DNA of 64,000 nucleotides, from contig NZ_BLAD01000071.1 in the NCBI RefSeq assembly GCF_009687845.1, positions 29,150 through 93,149 on the forward strand, in the 5' to 3' direction. This document shows, piece by piece, positions 49,969 through 59,530 of this stretch (position 1 is its first letter; every line of letters begins with the position of its first letter). Below the pieces are notes generated by a model. That model searched no databases. It saw only the letters and a list, made by a program, of their open reading frames with translations, and was not told where the DNA came from. The translations under genes and the position numbers were made by a program. The stretch comes from Acrocarpospora corrugata. GTDB lineage: Bacteria; Actinomycetota; Actinomycetes; Streptosporangiales; Streptosporangiaceae.

Positions 49969-52425
49969 CTACACATCCGGCCGGGCGTGCTCGACCACCC
50001 AGGTCGCGACCTGGGTGCGCGAGGTGAAGCCGAGCTTGGCCAGGATGTTGGCGACGTGCCGGGCGACGGTGGCCTGACTGATCACGAGTTCGTCGGCGAT
50101 GCCCCGGTTGCTCAGGCCGCGGGCGATCAGGCCGGCGATCTCCAGTTCCCTGGCGGTGAGCGTGCTCTGCGGGGTCAGCGCGGCGGGCTGGACCACCGGC
50201 CGGGCGGTCTGCGGCCCTGGCACGCTCTCGGCCAGGGCCAGCGTGACCGCCTGGTCGAAGGTGAGGCCGAGCCCTTCGGCCCAGAGGGCGGCGACGGTGG
50301 CCTCGCCGAGCCCGTCCCTGGCGGGCGCGAGCACGTTCTCCAGCCGCGACCCCGCGGACGGGCGCTGGGCGGCGGAGGCTGCGGCCAGCAGGACCGCCCG
50401 CCGCAGTTCGCCCTCGCGGACCGAAAGCAGGGCGAAGGAGGCGAGCCGCCGGGCCGTCTCCATCCGCAGCCCGGCGTCCCGGCCGAGCCGCAGCGCCTCG
50501 TCGAAGCGGCGCCTGGCCTCCTCCAGGTCGCCGCTCTCCAGCGCGACCGTGCCGAGCCCGGCCAGGCAGCTGATCAGCGACTGCCGGGCGTCGAAGCCGC
50601 GCAGCAGCTCCATCGCGCGGGTGAAGTGCAGGCGGGCGGCGGCCAGGTCGCCGCGTTTCCTGGCGGCCTGGGCCAGGCCGGTCAGGCCGATCACCATGCC
50701 CAGGTGGTTGTCGAGTTCGGTGGTGAGCGCGACGACCCGCTCGCTGGCCCGCTGGGCCTCCCTGATCCTGCCCTGGCCCAGCGCCATGAAGGCGCGGAAC
50801 CCGTGCGCCTCCGCCTCAAGCAGCCGCTCGCCGATCTCGACGGCGATGGTGACGGCCTGGTCGAGCCGCTTCTCCGGGGCGTCGATCGGGTCGTCCTGGT
50901 CGGTTATGGCCAGCACCATCAGGCCCAGCGCCTCGCCGCCCCGGTGCCCGCCGGTCCGGCAGAGCTCGACTCCGCGCAGGGCGCGGCTCCTGGCTCCGGC
51001 CAGGTCGCCGGAGTTGACCGCCAGGTTGGCGCCCAGGATCAGCGCCCGGCCGTGGGTGGCCGGGGAGAGCTTCGGGGAGGCGATCGCGAGCAGCCCGTCC
51101 AGCCAGGAGATCATCTGCTTCTGGTAGCGGCCCGCGCCGATCAGCGCCCACCGCATCTCGACCAGGGCCTGCAGGATTGGCTCCGGCTCCCCGACCGCGA
51201 GCGACCATTCCACCGCGCCGCGCAGATCGCCCTGAAGCCGCTCAAGCCGGTCGACCCGGCGTTTCATCTCCGGCCACGGCACGCCCCGGGTGGCGTGCTC
51301 CCAGTCCGCGCCCAGGTGGCAGAAGTAGTCCCGGTGGCGGCGGCGCAGGTCGGGTTCCTCACCGGCGGCGTCGAGCTGCTCGGTGGCGTACTGCCGGATG
51401 GTGTCCAGCAGCCGGTAGCGGGCCTCGCCGGCGAGTTCGCCGTCCACCACGACCAGGGACTTGTCCACCAGGGCGGTCAGGTGCACGAGCACGTCGTGCG
51501 GCCACAGGCCGTCGCCCGAGCAGATCCGCTCGGCCATGTCGAGGGTCCAGCCGGCCCGGAACGTGGTGGCCCGGCGCAACAGCAGCCGTTCCGGGTCAGC
51601 GAGCAGCTGGTAGCTCCAGTCCACGGTGGCCCGGAGGGTGCGCTGGCGCGGCGGCGCGGTCCGGTCGCCGGCCGCCAGCAGGTGGAAGCGGTCGCCGAGC
51701 CGGGCGACGATCTGCGGCACCGACAGCACCCTGGTCATCCCGGCGGCCAGTTCCAGCGCCAGCGGCAGGCCGTCCAGGTCGCGGCAGAGCCGGGCCACCA
51801 CGGCGGCGTTGGCCTCGGTCAGCGCGAAGCCGGGGGCCGCGGCGGCGGCCCTGGCCCAGAACAGCCGCCCGGCCTCGGAGTCGCGCACCGCGGCGAGCTC
51901 GGCGGAACCTGGCAGCATCAGCGGCGGCACCCGCCAGACCGTCTCGCCGGGCACCCGCAGCGGCTCCCTGCTGGTGGCCAGCACCCGGACCTCGGGGCAG
52001 GCTTCGGTCAGCCGCCGGACCAGCCGGGCGCACTCGTCCACCACGGTCTCGCAGTTGTCCAGCAGGAGCAGCATCTTCCGCCCGGCCAGCACCTCGGCCA
52101 CGGTGTCCCGCAGCGACCGCTTCGGCTCCCCCTCCACCCGCAGGATCGCGGCGGTCCTGCGGACCACCTCGTCCGGCGGGGTGCCCTCGGGGAAGTCGAC
52201 CAGCCAGGCGCCTTCCGGCAGGTCGCGGGCCAGTTCGGCGGCGACCCGCAGGGCCAGTCTGCTCTTGCCGATCCCGCCCATGCCGCACAGCGTCACCACC
52301 CGGGTGGCCATCATCAGCTGAACGAGTTCCGCCACGTCCGGTTCCCGGCCCACGAAGGCGTTCGGCTCCAGCGGAAGATTTCCCACGTGCGTCATCGAGT
52401 GCGTCGCGTATGAAGTCTGAATCAT
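49969..52425 (-). CDS. LuxR-family regulator with NB-ARC/AAA ATPase
   Basis: 818 residues. PNAFVGREPDVAELVQLMMATRVVTLCGMGGIGKSRLAL gives the P-loop GMGGIGKS (about 48-55). MLLLLDNCETVVDECARLVRRL is the Walker B region and SREPLRVPGETVWRVPPL the NB-ARC-type sensor. The middle holds helical TPR-like repeats (GDLEEARRRFDEALRLGRDAGL). The C-terminus LTARELEIAGLIARGLSNRGIADELVISQATVARHVANILAKLGF is a LuxR helix-turn-helix. It is divergent, 155 bp start to start, from an ABC exporter it may control. GAGG 4 nt before the ATG at 52425 sets the start. Confidence 0.9.
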   Translation of the reverse strand: MIQTSYATHSMTHVGNLPLEPNAFVGREPDVAELVQLMMATRVVTLCGMGGIGKSRLALRVAAELARDLPEGAWLVDFPEGTPPDEVVRRTAAILRVEGEPKRSLRDTVAEVLAGRKMLLLLDNCETVVDECARLVRRLTEACPEVRVLATSREPLRVPGETVWRVPPLMLPGSAELAAVRDSEAGRLFWARAAAAAPGFALTEANAAVVARLCRDLDGLPLALELAAGMTRVLSVPQIVARLGDRFHLLAAGDRTAPPRQRTLRATVDWSYQLLADPERLLLRRATTFRAGWTLDMAERICSGDGLWPHDVLVHLTALVDKSLVVVDGELAGEARYRLLDTIRQYATEQLDAAGEEPDLRRRHRDYFCHLGADWEHATRGVPWPEMKRRVDRLERLQGDLRGAVEWSLAVGEPEPILQALVEMRWALIGAGRYQKQMISWLDGLLAIASPKLSPATHGRALILGANLAVNSGDLAGARSRALRGVELCRTGGHRGGEALGLMVLAITDQDDPIDAPEKRLDQAVTIAVEIGERLLEAEAHGFRAFMALGQGRIREAQRASERVVALTTELDNHLGMVIGLTGLAQAARKRGDLAAARLHFTRAMELLRGFDARQSLISCLAGLGTVALESGDLEEARRRFDEALRLGRDAGLRMETARRLASFALLSVREGELRRAVLLAAASAAQRPSAGSRLENVLAPARDGLGEATVAALWAEGLGLTFDQAVTLALAESVPGPQTARPVVQPAALTPQSTLTARELEIAGLIARGLSNRGIADELVISQATVARHVANILAKLGFTSRTQVATWVVEHARPDV

Positions 52426-52580
52426 CGGCCCTCGGGGTCAACGGCGGCATCCGTCACAGGAAGTGTTACACCAACTACGGGAAGCTGCCCAGACGCAACC
52501 GAGTTTCATTGCCGGACCGCCAGCGGGATCGCCGGGAAAAGTGATGGCGAATTGTCGGTGGCGGCGGACACACTGACGAG

Positions 52581-54512
52581 ATGGCGACCACCCCCCTCGA
52601 CGGGAACCGGGAACGGGACGCAGATCCGGGCACAGAACCGGACCAGGGCAGGATCGATGACCTGCCGGATTTTTCCGATATGACCACCCACAACTGGCAC
52701 GCGCACGACGACACCATGAGCGGCGTCGGCTTCCTCACCATCGCCAGGCGGCTGCCCGCGCTGATCGGCCAGGCGGTCCGGATGGCCTGGGAGGCCAGCC
52801 CGCGCGACACGGTCGCGACCATCGTGCTCAACCTGCTCGCCGGGGTCTTCACCGCGTTCGGCCTGCTGGCCACCACCGGCGTGCTGGAAGCCCTGTTCGC
52901 CTCGGGCCCCACCCCCGACCGGGTCCGCGCGGCGCTGCCCGGCCTGCTGGTGGTGGGCGCGGCGGCGGTGCTGCGCACCCTGCTCCAGGCCGGCGCCGGC
53001 TGGGCCCAGGCCCGGCTGGAGCCTCAGGTCACCCGGATCGCCGAGGAGCGGCTCTATGGGCTGACCAGCAAGGTCGAGCTGATCAGGTTCGACGACCCCG
53101 ACTTCCACGACGCGCTGCAGCGGGCCCGCAACCGCGGCGTGAACTCCTCCGACTCGGTGGTCGGCTCCGCCATCGACGTGCTGACCGCCGGGATCAGCCT
53201 GCTCGCCGCCGGCGGCGTGCTCGGCGTGCTGCACCCGATCCTGCTGCCGCTGCTGGTGGTCGCGGTCCTGCCGGACGCCTGGGCCGCCGTCCGTTCGGCC
53301 AGGATGCGGTACGGGACGATGCTCTCCCTGCTGCCCACCTACCGGCGCAAATGGATCATCAGCGAGCTGCTCGCCGACCGGGACACCGCCGCCGAGGTGC
53401 GCTCCTTCACCATGCGCGGCTTCCTGCTCCGCGTCTACGACCTGGTGGCCAGGACCGAGCAGGACGTCATGGTCACGCTGGCCCGGCGGCAGGCGACGGC
53501 CCGGCTGGTCGGCGAGGCGCTCGGCGGCCTGGGCGCCGCCCTGGTCTACCTCGCGCTCGGCCTGCTGCTGGCCACCGGCTCGGTGCCGCTGGCGGTGGCG
53601 GGCACCGCGGTGCTGGCCGTGCGCTCCGGCCAGAGCTCGCTGTCCCGCCTGCTGTTCGCGGTCAACCAGCTGTACGAGAACGGCCTCTACTTCACCGACT
53701 TCGTCGACTTCTGCGAGAGCAACGAGCAGGAGCCCACCGGCGAGCGGGGCCGGCCGCCGGCCGGGTTCGACCGGCTCACCGTGGACGAGGTCACCTTCAC
53801 CTACCCGGGCAAGGACACCCCGGCGCTGAACGGGGTGTCCATCCACATCGACCGGGGCGAGGTGATCGCGCTGGTCGGCGAGAACGGCTCAGGCAAGACC
53901 ACCCTGTCCAAGATCCTGGCGGGACTGTACGCGCCGGACGGCGGCCGGGTGCTCTGGGACGGCACCGATCTGGCCGAGGTGGAGCCGCATCTGCTCAGGG
54001 GCAACATCGCGGTGATCGCCCAGGACCACACCCGGTGGCCGCTGACCGCCCGCCACAACATCACCATGGGCCTGGAGAAGGGCGAGGACACGGTGGTCAG
54101 GGCGGCCGGGGTGGCCGGGGCGGACGAGGTGATCGCCGAACTGCCGCACGGGTACCGCACGCTGCTGGACCGCCGGTTCAAGGACGGCCAGGAGCTGTCC
54201 GGCGGCCAGTGGCAGCGGATCGCGGTGGCCCGCGGCTTCTACCGGGACGCGCCGCTGCTGATCTGCGACGAGCCGACGGCCGCGCTGGACGCCCGGGCCG
54301 AGCACGCCCTGTTCGAGCGCATCCAGCGGCATTCGGACGGCCGGACCGTGCTGCTCATCACGCACCGGCTGGCCAGCGTCCGGCACGCCGACCGGATCTA
54401 CGTGCTGGACCACGGCCTGGTGGTCGAACAGGGCACCCACGACGAACTGCTCGACCGGGAGGGTATCTACGCGGATCTGTACAACTTGCAGGCCCGCGCT
54501 TACAGCCGCTAA
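52581..54512 (+). CDS. ABC exporter, fused membrane and ATPase domains
   Basis: 643 residues. A polar N-terminus is followed by a six-helix membrane domain (residues about 75-330) and an ATPase domain with Walker A GENGSGKTT, signature LSGGQWQRIAVARG and Walker B LLICDEPTAALDA. H-loop ITHRLASVRHAD completes the active site. The arrangement is that of half-type exporters such as those for lantibiotics or lipids, working as a homodimer. The cargo is unknown; no precursor peptide was seen nearby. It is divergent from a LuxR-STAND regulator and overlaps the pbpA-like stop by 4 bp. Confidence 0.9.
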   Translation: MATTPLDGNRERDADPGTEPDQGRIDDLPDFSDMTTHNWHAHDDTMSGVGFLTIARRLPALIGQAVRMAWEASPRDTVATIVLNLLAGVFTAFGLLATTGVLEALFASGPTPDRVRAALPGLLVVGAAAVLRTLLQAGAGWAQARLEPQVTRIAEERLYGLTSKVELIRFDDPDFHDALQRARNRGVNSSDSVVGSAIDVLTAGISLLAAGGVLGVLHPILLPLLVVAVLPDAWAAVRSARMRYGTMLSLLPTYRRKWIISELLADRDTAAEVRSFTMRGFLLRVYDLVARTEQDVMVTLARRQATARLVGEALGGLGAALVYLALGLLLATGSVPLAVAGTAVLAVRSGQSSLSRLLFAVNQLYENGLYFTDFVDFCESNEQEPTGERGRPPAGFDRLTVDEVTFTYPGKDTPALNGVSIHIDRGEVIALVGENGSGKTTLSKILAGLYAPDGGRVLWDGTDLAEVEPHLLRGNIAVIAQDHTRWPLTARHNITMGLEKGEDTVVRAAGVAGADEVIAELPHGYRTLLDRRFKDGQELSGGQWQRIAVARGFYRDAPLLICDEPTAALDARAEHALFERIQRHSDGRTVLLITHRLASVRHADRIYVLDHGLVVEQGTHDELLDREGIYADLYNLQARAYSR

Positions 54513-55927
54513 AGCAGGGCTTCGATGACGGCCTTGGCGATGGGCGCGGCCACCTCGCCGCCGAAGCCGCCGTGCTCGACCAGGACGCCGACCGCCACCC
54601 GGGGCCGGGCGGCGGGGGCGAAGGCGGTGAAGACGGCGTGGTCGGGGCCGTCGTTCTCGGCGGTGCCGGTCTTGGCGGCGACGTCGATGCCGGGGATGGC
54701 GGCGGCCGTGCCGGTCCCGCCCGGCCGGGTCACCCCGACCATCATCTCGGTGAGCTGCTCGGCCACCGAGATCGGCATGGTCTCCCGGTACTCCTCCGGG
54801 TTGGTCAGGCTCACCATCGTGCCGTCGGTCAGCCGGATCTCGTCCACCAGGTAGGGCCGCATCAGCATCCCGCCGTTGGCCACCGCCGCCGACAGCAGGG
54901 CGATCCCCAGCGGCGTCGCCCGGTCGTCGAACTGCCCGATGGCCGACATCGCGGTCTGCGCCCGGTCCATGCCGTCCGGATACCGGCTGGCCGCGACCGC
55001 CAGCGGCACGGTCAGCCCGTCGTCGCCGAACCCGAAGGCGGCGGCCTGGCGGCGCAGCGCGTCCTGGCCGAGGCTCAGGCCGAGGGTGGCGAACGCGGTG
55101 TTGCAGGACAGCTGGAACGCCGTGGCCAGGGTCGGCGTGCCGCCGCCGCAGTCCTCGTCGCGCGCGTTGCGGAGCAGCACGCTGCTGCCGGGCAGCCGGA
55201 GCCGGGGCGGCGCGGTGATCGCGGTGCCGGGGGCGTACTTGCCGGCGTCCAGCGCGGCGGCGGCGGTGACCACCTTGAACGCCGAGCCGGGCGGGTAGTT
55301 CTGGCTGGTCGCCCGGTTGAGCAGCGGCCTGGACGGATCGGCCTGGAGTTCCTTGTCGACGTGGGCCAGCCGGACCGGGTCGAAGGTGGCGAAGTCGTTC
55401 GGGTCGTAGGTCGGGAACGAGACCAGGGCCAGGATCGCCCCGGTGGCCGGGTCGAGCGCGACGACCGCGCCGCGCTTGCCGGTGTCGCGCAGGCCCTCGT
55501 AGGCGGCGCGCTGGGCCCGGGGGTCGATGGTCAGGGTGACCGACGCACCCCGGGAGGTGTCCTTGAGCAGGGTGCGGACCTTGACCCGGGGGTCGGCGCC
55601 GGACAGGGCCGGGTCCTCGGCCTGCTCGACGCCGGTGTCCCGGTAGAGCGAGATGAAGCCGGTGACCGGCGCGTACATCGGGCCCTGCGGGTAGACCCGC
55701 TGGTAGCGGTACCGGCCGCGGACCTCGCGGCTGGTGGCGAGCACGGTGCCGTCGCGGAGCAGCAGGTCGCCCCTGGAGGTGTTGAACTTGGCGATCATCG
55801 TGCGCTGGTTGCGCACGTCGGTGCCGAGCGAGGGGGAGCGGAACACCTCGATGTAGGTCGCGTTGGCGAGCAGGGCGAACAGCATCATGCCGCTGACCGA
55901 CGCGACCTGTCGCAGCGGGATGTTCAT
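54509..55927 (-). CDS. pbpA: Class B penicillin-binding protein (PbpA)
   Basis: 472 residues. It starts MNIPLRQVASVSGMMLFALLANATYIEVF, a cytoplasmic stub plus membrane anchor like PbpA/PBP2 of actinomycetes. The transpeptidase domain has SxxK in PPGSAFKVV, SCN as the SxN motif and AKTGTAEN as KTG. Class B enzymes crosslink peptidoglycan together with a RodA/FtsW partner, which is not in the window. I used the ATG at 55927 since it matches the usual PbpA start (MNxPLRxVA); a GTG six codons earlier lacks a site. It ends convergently against the ABC exporter. Confidence 0.88.
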   Translation of the reverse strand: MNIPLRQVASVSGMMLFALLANATYIEVFRSPSLGTDVRNQRTMIAKFNTSRGDLLLRDGTVLATSREVRGRYRYQRVYPQGPMYAPVTGFISLYRDTGVEQAEDPALSGADPRVKVRTLLKDTSRGASVTLTIDPRAQRAAYEGLRDTGKRGAVVALDPATGAILALVSFPTYDPNDFATFDPVRLAHVDKELQADPSRPLLNRATSQNYPPGSAFKVVTAAAALDAGKYAPGTAITAPPRLRLPGSSVLLRNARDEDCGGGTPTLATAFQLSCNTAFATLGLSLGQDALRRQAAAFGFGDDGLTVPLAVAASRYPDGMDRAQTAMSAIGQFDDRATPLGIALLSAAVANGGMLMRPYLVDEIRLTDGTMVSLTNPEEYRETMPISVAEQLTEMMVGVTRPGGTGTAAAIPGIDVAAKTGTAENDGPDHAVFTAFAPAARPRVAVGVLVEHGGFGGEVAAPIAKAVIEALL

Positions 55928-55990
55928 ACGTCGAGGTCCGGCCACATGTCTGGTGTAACAGGCGGCACGGAAAGCGGGGGCAAAGGCCGG

Positions 55991-56368
55991 TTAGACGCCT
56001 TGCGGGATGGACATCACGTCCTTGTAGTACTGGATCTTGTTCTGGATCGCGCTCTGCCGGCGGCGCAGCTGGGCGATCTGGCGTTCGACGCCCTCGTCGT
56101 GGGATTCGAGGAGTTCGATCCGGTCGCCGACGGTGTGGTCGCCCTGCCGTACCAGCTCGGCGAAGCGGAGCATCTCGGCGATCGGCATGCCGGTGTCGCG
56201 CAGGCAGCGGATCATGCCCAGCCAGCCGACGTCACCCTCGGTGAAGCGGCGCTGCCCCGCGGCGTTGCGTCCGACGTTGCCGAGCAGCCCGATCCGCTCG
56301 TAGTAGCGGAGGGTGTCCAGCGTGAAGCCGGTCTCCTCGGAGACCTGCCCCGGTGTGTATACGGCCAT
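55991..56368 (-). CDS. MerR-family transcriptional regulator
   Basis: 125 residues. YTPGQVSEETGFTLDTLRYYERIGLLGNVGRNAAGQRRFTEGDVGWLGMIRCLRDTGMPIAEMLRFAEL is the MerR winged helix, followed by a long dimerisation helix (ELLESHDEGVERQIAQLRRRQSAIQNKIQYYKDVM). There are no metal-binding cysteines, so it is of the small-molecule- or stress-sensing group. Its own upstream region carries a textbook MerR promoter with the operator in a 19-bp spacer, so it probably activates itself. Confidence 0.9.
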   Translation of the reverse strand: MAVYTPGQVSEETGFTLDTLRYYERIGLLGNVGRNAAGQRRFTEGDVGWLGMIRCLRDTGMPIAEMLRFAELVRQGDHTVGDRIELLESHDEGVERQIAQLRRRQSAIQNKIQYYKDVMSIPQGV

Positions 56369-56375
56369 ACCCCCG

Positions 56376-56406
56376 ATCCTGGCACCTGGAGTGGGCTCCA
56401 GGTCAA
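56376..56406 (-). promoter_or_regulatory. MerR-type promoter with operator in the spacer
   Basis: On the minus strand TTGACC (56401-56406) and CAGGAT (56376-56381) are 19 bp apart, the long spacer usual for MerR activators. In the spacer CCTGGAG and CTCCAGG make perfect 7-bp arms around 4 bp (56385-56402). Transcription would begin just ahead of the merR gene. Confidence 0.75.
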
Positions 56407-56416
56407 GGTGGCCGCC

Positions 56417-57070
56417 CTACTCGGTGAGATGCGCGGACAGATAGCGGCGGACCAGGCGCTTGCACTCGGCGATCAGCTCGGAGTCGCCCTCCGGATGCAC
56501 CCGGAAGGCCAGTTTGAGCACCGCGTCGGCGGCTTCCACGGCCACCACGAAGGCGCGGGCGAGTTCGTCGCTGCCGGGCGCGCCGAGCAGTTCGATCATG
56601 AGCGAGCGGAGCCGGTCGGCGACCACGACGTTGTTCTCCAGGGCCGCGTCCAGCATGCGCTGGGTGCCGGGGAGCGCGGGCCCGCCGGGGGCGGCCAGCA
56701 CCTCGCCGAAGTCGACCACCCCGAAGCCGGGCGTGGTGCGCTTCATCCGGACGAACTCGTCGATGCTCAGGTCGACGGCGTCGGTCCAGTCCCTGAGCTG
56801 GGTCGCGCCGAGCCTGGCCGCCATCCGGTCAAGGAACGCGTCCAGGTTGCGCAGCGCGAGCGCGCGGACCAGCCCTTGCTTGTCGGGGAAGAACTGGTAG
56901 AAGGTGCCGATGGGAACCTCGGCACGGCGGGCCACCTCCTTGGTCGTGAGCGCCTCGTACCCGACCTCGTCCAGGAGCAGGGCGCACTCGTCGAGCATGC
57001 GCTCGACGCGTTCCAGGCTGCGGCGCTGGGCCGGGCGACGGCGCAGCGTTCCGGCGGCGGCGTTTGTCAT
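56417..57070 (-). CDS. TetR-family transcriptional regulator
   Basis: 217 residues. RSLERVERMLDECALLLDEVGYEALTTKEVARRAEVPIGTFYQFFPDKQGLVRALALRNLDAFL is the TetR DNA-binding domain. The rest is a helical ligand domain with MKRTTPGFGVVDFGEVLAAPGG. I chose the ATG at 57070 by domain position; there is no strong ribosome binding site there, and a longer start at 57124 is possible. It is divergent from a beta-glucosidase with a small palindrome between them, so it likely represses that gene. Confidence 0.86.
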   Translation of the reverse strand: MTNAAAGTLRRRPAQRRSLERVERMLDECALLLDEVGYEALTTKEVARRAEVPIGTFYQFFPDKQGLVRALALRNLDAFLDRMAARLGATQLRDWTDAVDLSIDEFVRMKRTTPGFGVVDFGEVLAAPGGPALPGTQRMLDAALENNVVVADRLRSLMIELLGAPGSDELARAFVVAVEAADAVLKLAFRVHPEGDSELIAECKRLVRRYLSAHLTE

Positions 57071-57110
57071 TGGTCCATTCTCTACCTGTTCGATTGCGGT
57101 CGCGTTAACA

Positions 57111-57123
57111 TGAGTTGCACTCA
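57111..57123. promoter_or_regulatory. Short palindrome between TetR and beta-glucosidase
   Basis: TGAGT and ACTCA are perfect 5-bp arms around TGC. It is 14 bp upstream of the beta-glucosidase start and 40 bp upstream of the TetR start; small, so tentative as an operator. Confidence 0.4.
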
Positions 57124-57137
57124 CATTGGGAGGCTCG

Positions 57138-58418
57138 ATGTTCCTCTGGGGTACGGCTACCGCCGCCTACCAGATCGAAGGCGCGGTCACCGAGGACGAG
57201 CGCGGGCCCTCGATCTGGGACACCTTCGCGCACCAGCCGGGGAAGGTGCGGGACGGGCAGACGGGCGACGTGGCCTGCGATCACTACCACCGGTGGGCCG
57301 AGGACGTCGAGTTGATGGCGGCGGCGGGGGTCAACGCGTACCGGTTCTCGGTGGCGTGGCCGAGGATCCAGCCGGCCGGGCGGGGGGCGGTGAACGGCAG
57401 GGGGCTGGATTTCTACGATCGGCTGGTGGACGGGCTGTGCGCGAAGGGGATCGCGCCGGCGTTGACGCTGTTCCACTGGGATCTGCCGCAGGCGCTGGAG
57501 GACGAGGGCGGCTGGATGAACCGCGATATTTCCGGATATTTCGCTGATTATGCGGGGATCGTGGCGGAGCGGCTGGCCGATCGGGTCAAGTGGTGGATCA
57601 CGTTGAACGAGCCGTTCATTCACATGGTGTTCGGGTATGGGCTGGGGACGCACGCGCCGGGGCGGACGCTGTTCCTGGAGGCGCTGCCGGTCGCCCATCA
57701 TCAGTTGCTCGGGCATGGGCTGGCCGCACAGGCGCTGCGGGCGGCCGGGGCGGAGCAGGTCATGGTCACCAACAACTGCTCGCCGGTGTGGGCCGCGTCG
57801 AAGTCGGCCGCGGATCTGGCCGCCGCCGACGCGTACGACACCCTGCACAACCGCCTTTTCAACGACCCCATCCTCACCGGCTCATATCCCGATATTTCGG
57901 CATTCGGGATGGAGGAGATGCCTGGGGTGCGCCCCGGTGACCTGGAGACGATCGCGCAGCCTCTCGACGGGCTCGGGATCAACTACTACAACCCCACCCG
58001 GGTCGCCGCCCCCAGCACCGACCTGCTGCCGTTCGACGACGCCGGCATCCCCGAATACCCCGCCACTGCCTTCGGCTGGCCGGTGGTCCCCGACGGCCTG
58101 CGCGAACTCCTGGTCTCCCTCAAGGCGCGCTACCCGGCCCTGCCGCCCATCTATGTCACCGAGAACGGCTGCTCATATGACGGCCTGGACGACCAGTTCC
58201 GTGTCGACTACCTGGACGGCCACCTGGCCGCCCTGCGCCGGGCCCAGGCCGAGGGCGTCGACGTGCGCGGCTACTTCGCCTGGTCGCTGCTGGACAACTT
58301 CGAGTGGGCCGAGGGATACCACCAGCGTTTCGGCCTCGTGCATGTGGACTTCGACACCCAGGCCCGCACCCCGAAGGCGTCCTACCACTGGTACAAGAAG
58401 ATGATCTCAGAGCACTGA
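57138..58418 (+). CDS. Glycoside hydrolase family 1 beta-glucosidase
   Basis: 426 residues. The start FLWGTATAAYQIEGAVTEDERGPSIWDTF is typical GH1. E158 in TLNEPF is the acid/base and E342 in YVTENG the nucleophile; NYYNPTRV and FAWSLLDNFEWAEGY are further landmarks of the sugar-binding pocket. The enzyme cleaves beta-linked glucosides or related sugars inside the cell. GGGAGG 4 nt before the ATG at 57138 sets the start. A divergent TetR gene, with a palindrome between, is the probable regulator. The last 12 bp overlap the convergent secreted-protein gene. Confidence 0.93.
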   Translation: MFLWGTATAAYQIEGAVTEDERGPSIWDTFAHQPGKVRDGQTGDVACDHYHRWAEDVELMAAAGVNAYRFSVAWPRIQPAGRGAVNGRGLDFYDRLVDGLCAKGIAPALTLFHWDLPQALEDEGGWMNRDISGYFADYAGIVAERLADRVKWWITLNEPFIHMVFGYGLGTHAPGRTLFLEALPVAHHQLLGHGLAAQALRAAGAEQVMVTNNCSPVWAASKSAADLAAADAYDTLHNRLFNDPILTGSYPDISAFGMEEMPGVRPGDLETIAQPLDGLGINYYNPTRVAAPSTDLLPFDDAGIPEYPATAFGWPVVPDGLRELLVSLKARYPALPPIYVTENGCSYDGLDDQFRVDYLDGHLAALRRAQAEGVDVRGYFAWSLLDNFEWAEGYHQRFGLVHVDFDTQARTPKASYHWYKKMISEH

Positions 58419-59291
58419 CACGTGCACGTGGTCGTAGTGGTTGGCCGTGTTGCTGCCCCGGTTGGACATCATCTTCGGCGCGGCCCCGGTCCTGATGTCG
58501 TAGTACTTCTGCTGCCAGATGATGTACATGATCCCGAGCCGCTGCCCGTTGGCCACGCACCACTTGGCCAGCGCGTCCCCGCGCGCCTTGGCGGAGGCGT
58601 CCGGCATCCGCCCGCCGGTGCTGATCATGAAGTCGCAGGCCCGGCCCTTGCCGTGCTCGCCGAAGTCGCCGGCCCGGAAGCAGCCGACCCCGAACGGCAT
58701 CGGGAAGTTCTGCATGATCAGGTTGCGGATGGAGACCATCCGGGCGGTGAGCCCGGTGCCGGCGTCCGGCGTCTGGAAGCCGAACTTGGCCAGCAGCTTC
58801 TCGACCTGGCGCTGCTTGCCCTGGAGCTCCTTGATGTCCTTCTTGAGCTGGGCGACCCGCAGGTCGGCCGCCTTGGCGGCCTTCTTCTGGTCGGCGATCA
58901 GCCGGGTCACGCTGTTGAGCCGCTCGGTCTTCTCGTCGGTGAGGTAGGCCAGGGTGGAGACCGAGCCCAGGTCCGCCTGCATGCTGAAGATCTGCACGCT
59001 GTCGATCCCGCCGCTCATGTAGCTGGTCTGCGCGAACTGCGCGACCTTCTGCTCGGCCTTGATCAGGTCGGCCTTGAGCTTCTTGACCCGCGAGTCGGCC
59101 TTCTCGGCGGCCTTGCGGGTGTCGTCCAGGGTGGCGATCTCGCCCCGGTACGCCTTGGACAGCGCGGCGGCCTCTTTGGTGAGCCTGCGCAGTTCCGCCT
59201 GCCGATCCGGCTCGGCCGCCCCGGCGGAGGGCATCGCGAGCAGACCGACAAGACCGACTGCGACCAGCGCAGAGCCCGACCAGCGTCGCAC
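58407..59291 (-). CDS. Secreted coiled-coil protein, RipA/ARB-07466-like C-terminal domain
   Basis: 294 residues. A signal peptide (LVAVGLVGLLAMPSAGAA) leads to a long coiled coil (about 30-170: LTKEAAALSKAYRG...LRVAQLKKDIKELQGKQRQVEKLLAKFG). The C-terminal domain FGVGCFRAGDFGEHGKGRACDFMISTGGRMPD and NHYDHVHVS resembles the ARB-07466-like domain seen behind coiled coils of actinobacterial cell-wall hydrolases; its histidines are in the right place for metal. The coiled coil is like those that keep peptidoglycan enzymes inactive. The GTG at 59291 follows GGAGG; upstream starts would put a polar region before the signal peptide. Confidence 0.8.
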   Translation of the reverse strand: MRRWSGSALVAVGLVGLLAMPSAGAAEPDRQAELRRLTKEAAALSKAYRGEIATLDDTRKAAEKADSRVKKLKADLIKAEQKVAQFAQTSYMSGGIDSVQIFSMQADLGSVSTLAYLTDEKTERLNSVTRLIADQKKAAKAADLRVAQLKKDIKELQGKQRQVEKLLAKFGFQTPDAGTGLTARMVSIRNLIMQNFPMPFGVGCFRAGDFGEHGKGRACDFMISTGGRMPDASAKARGDALAKWCVANGQRLGIMYIIWQQKYYDIRTGAAPKMMSNRGSNTANHYDHVHVSVL

Positions 59292-59530
59292 CCGTCCTCC
59301 CCTCCCATGCCGGACCGAAACTATAGAAGACGATCTTGCTCGCTGCCACCGGAACGGGGGAACTCGTGCACCTTTGACGAAGTATCTACCAATTTGGGAC
59401 GTGCCAACGCCCGGCGCCCTTGCCCCGGTACGCCAGAACATGATTCGGTTACAGGGGTTGTCCCGGCCGACGCGAACGAGAAGACTGTCCAAGCAAGCAC
59501 TCGTTCAAGCAGGCGCGGGAGGCAGACCTT

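Noticed and set aside
53351..57547. Very long plus-strand open frame of about 1400 codons
   Set aside because: It covers the ABC exporter, PbpA, MerR and TetR in wrong frames. High GC leaves few stops, the translated product is repetitive Gly/Arg/Pro and no start signal fits.
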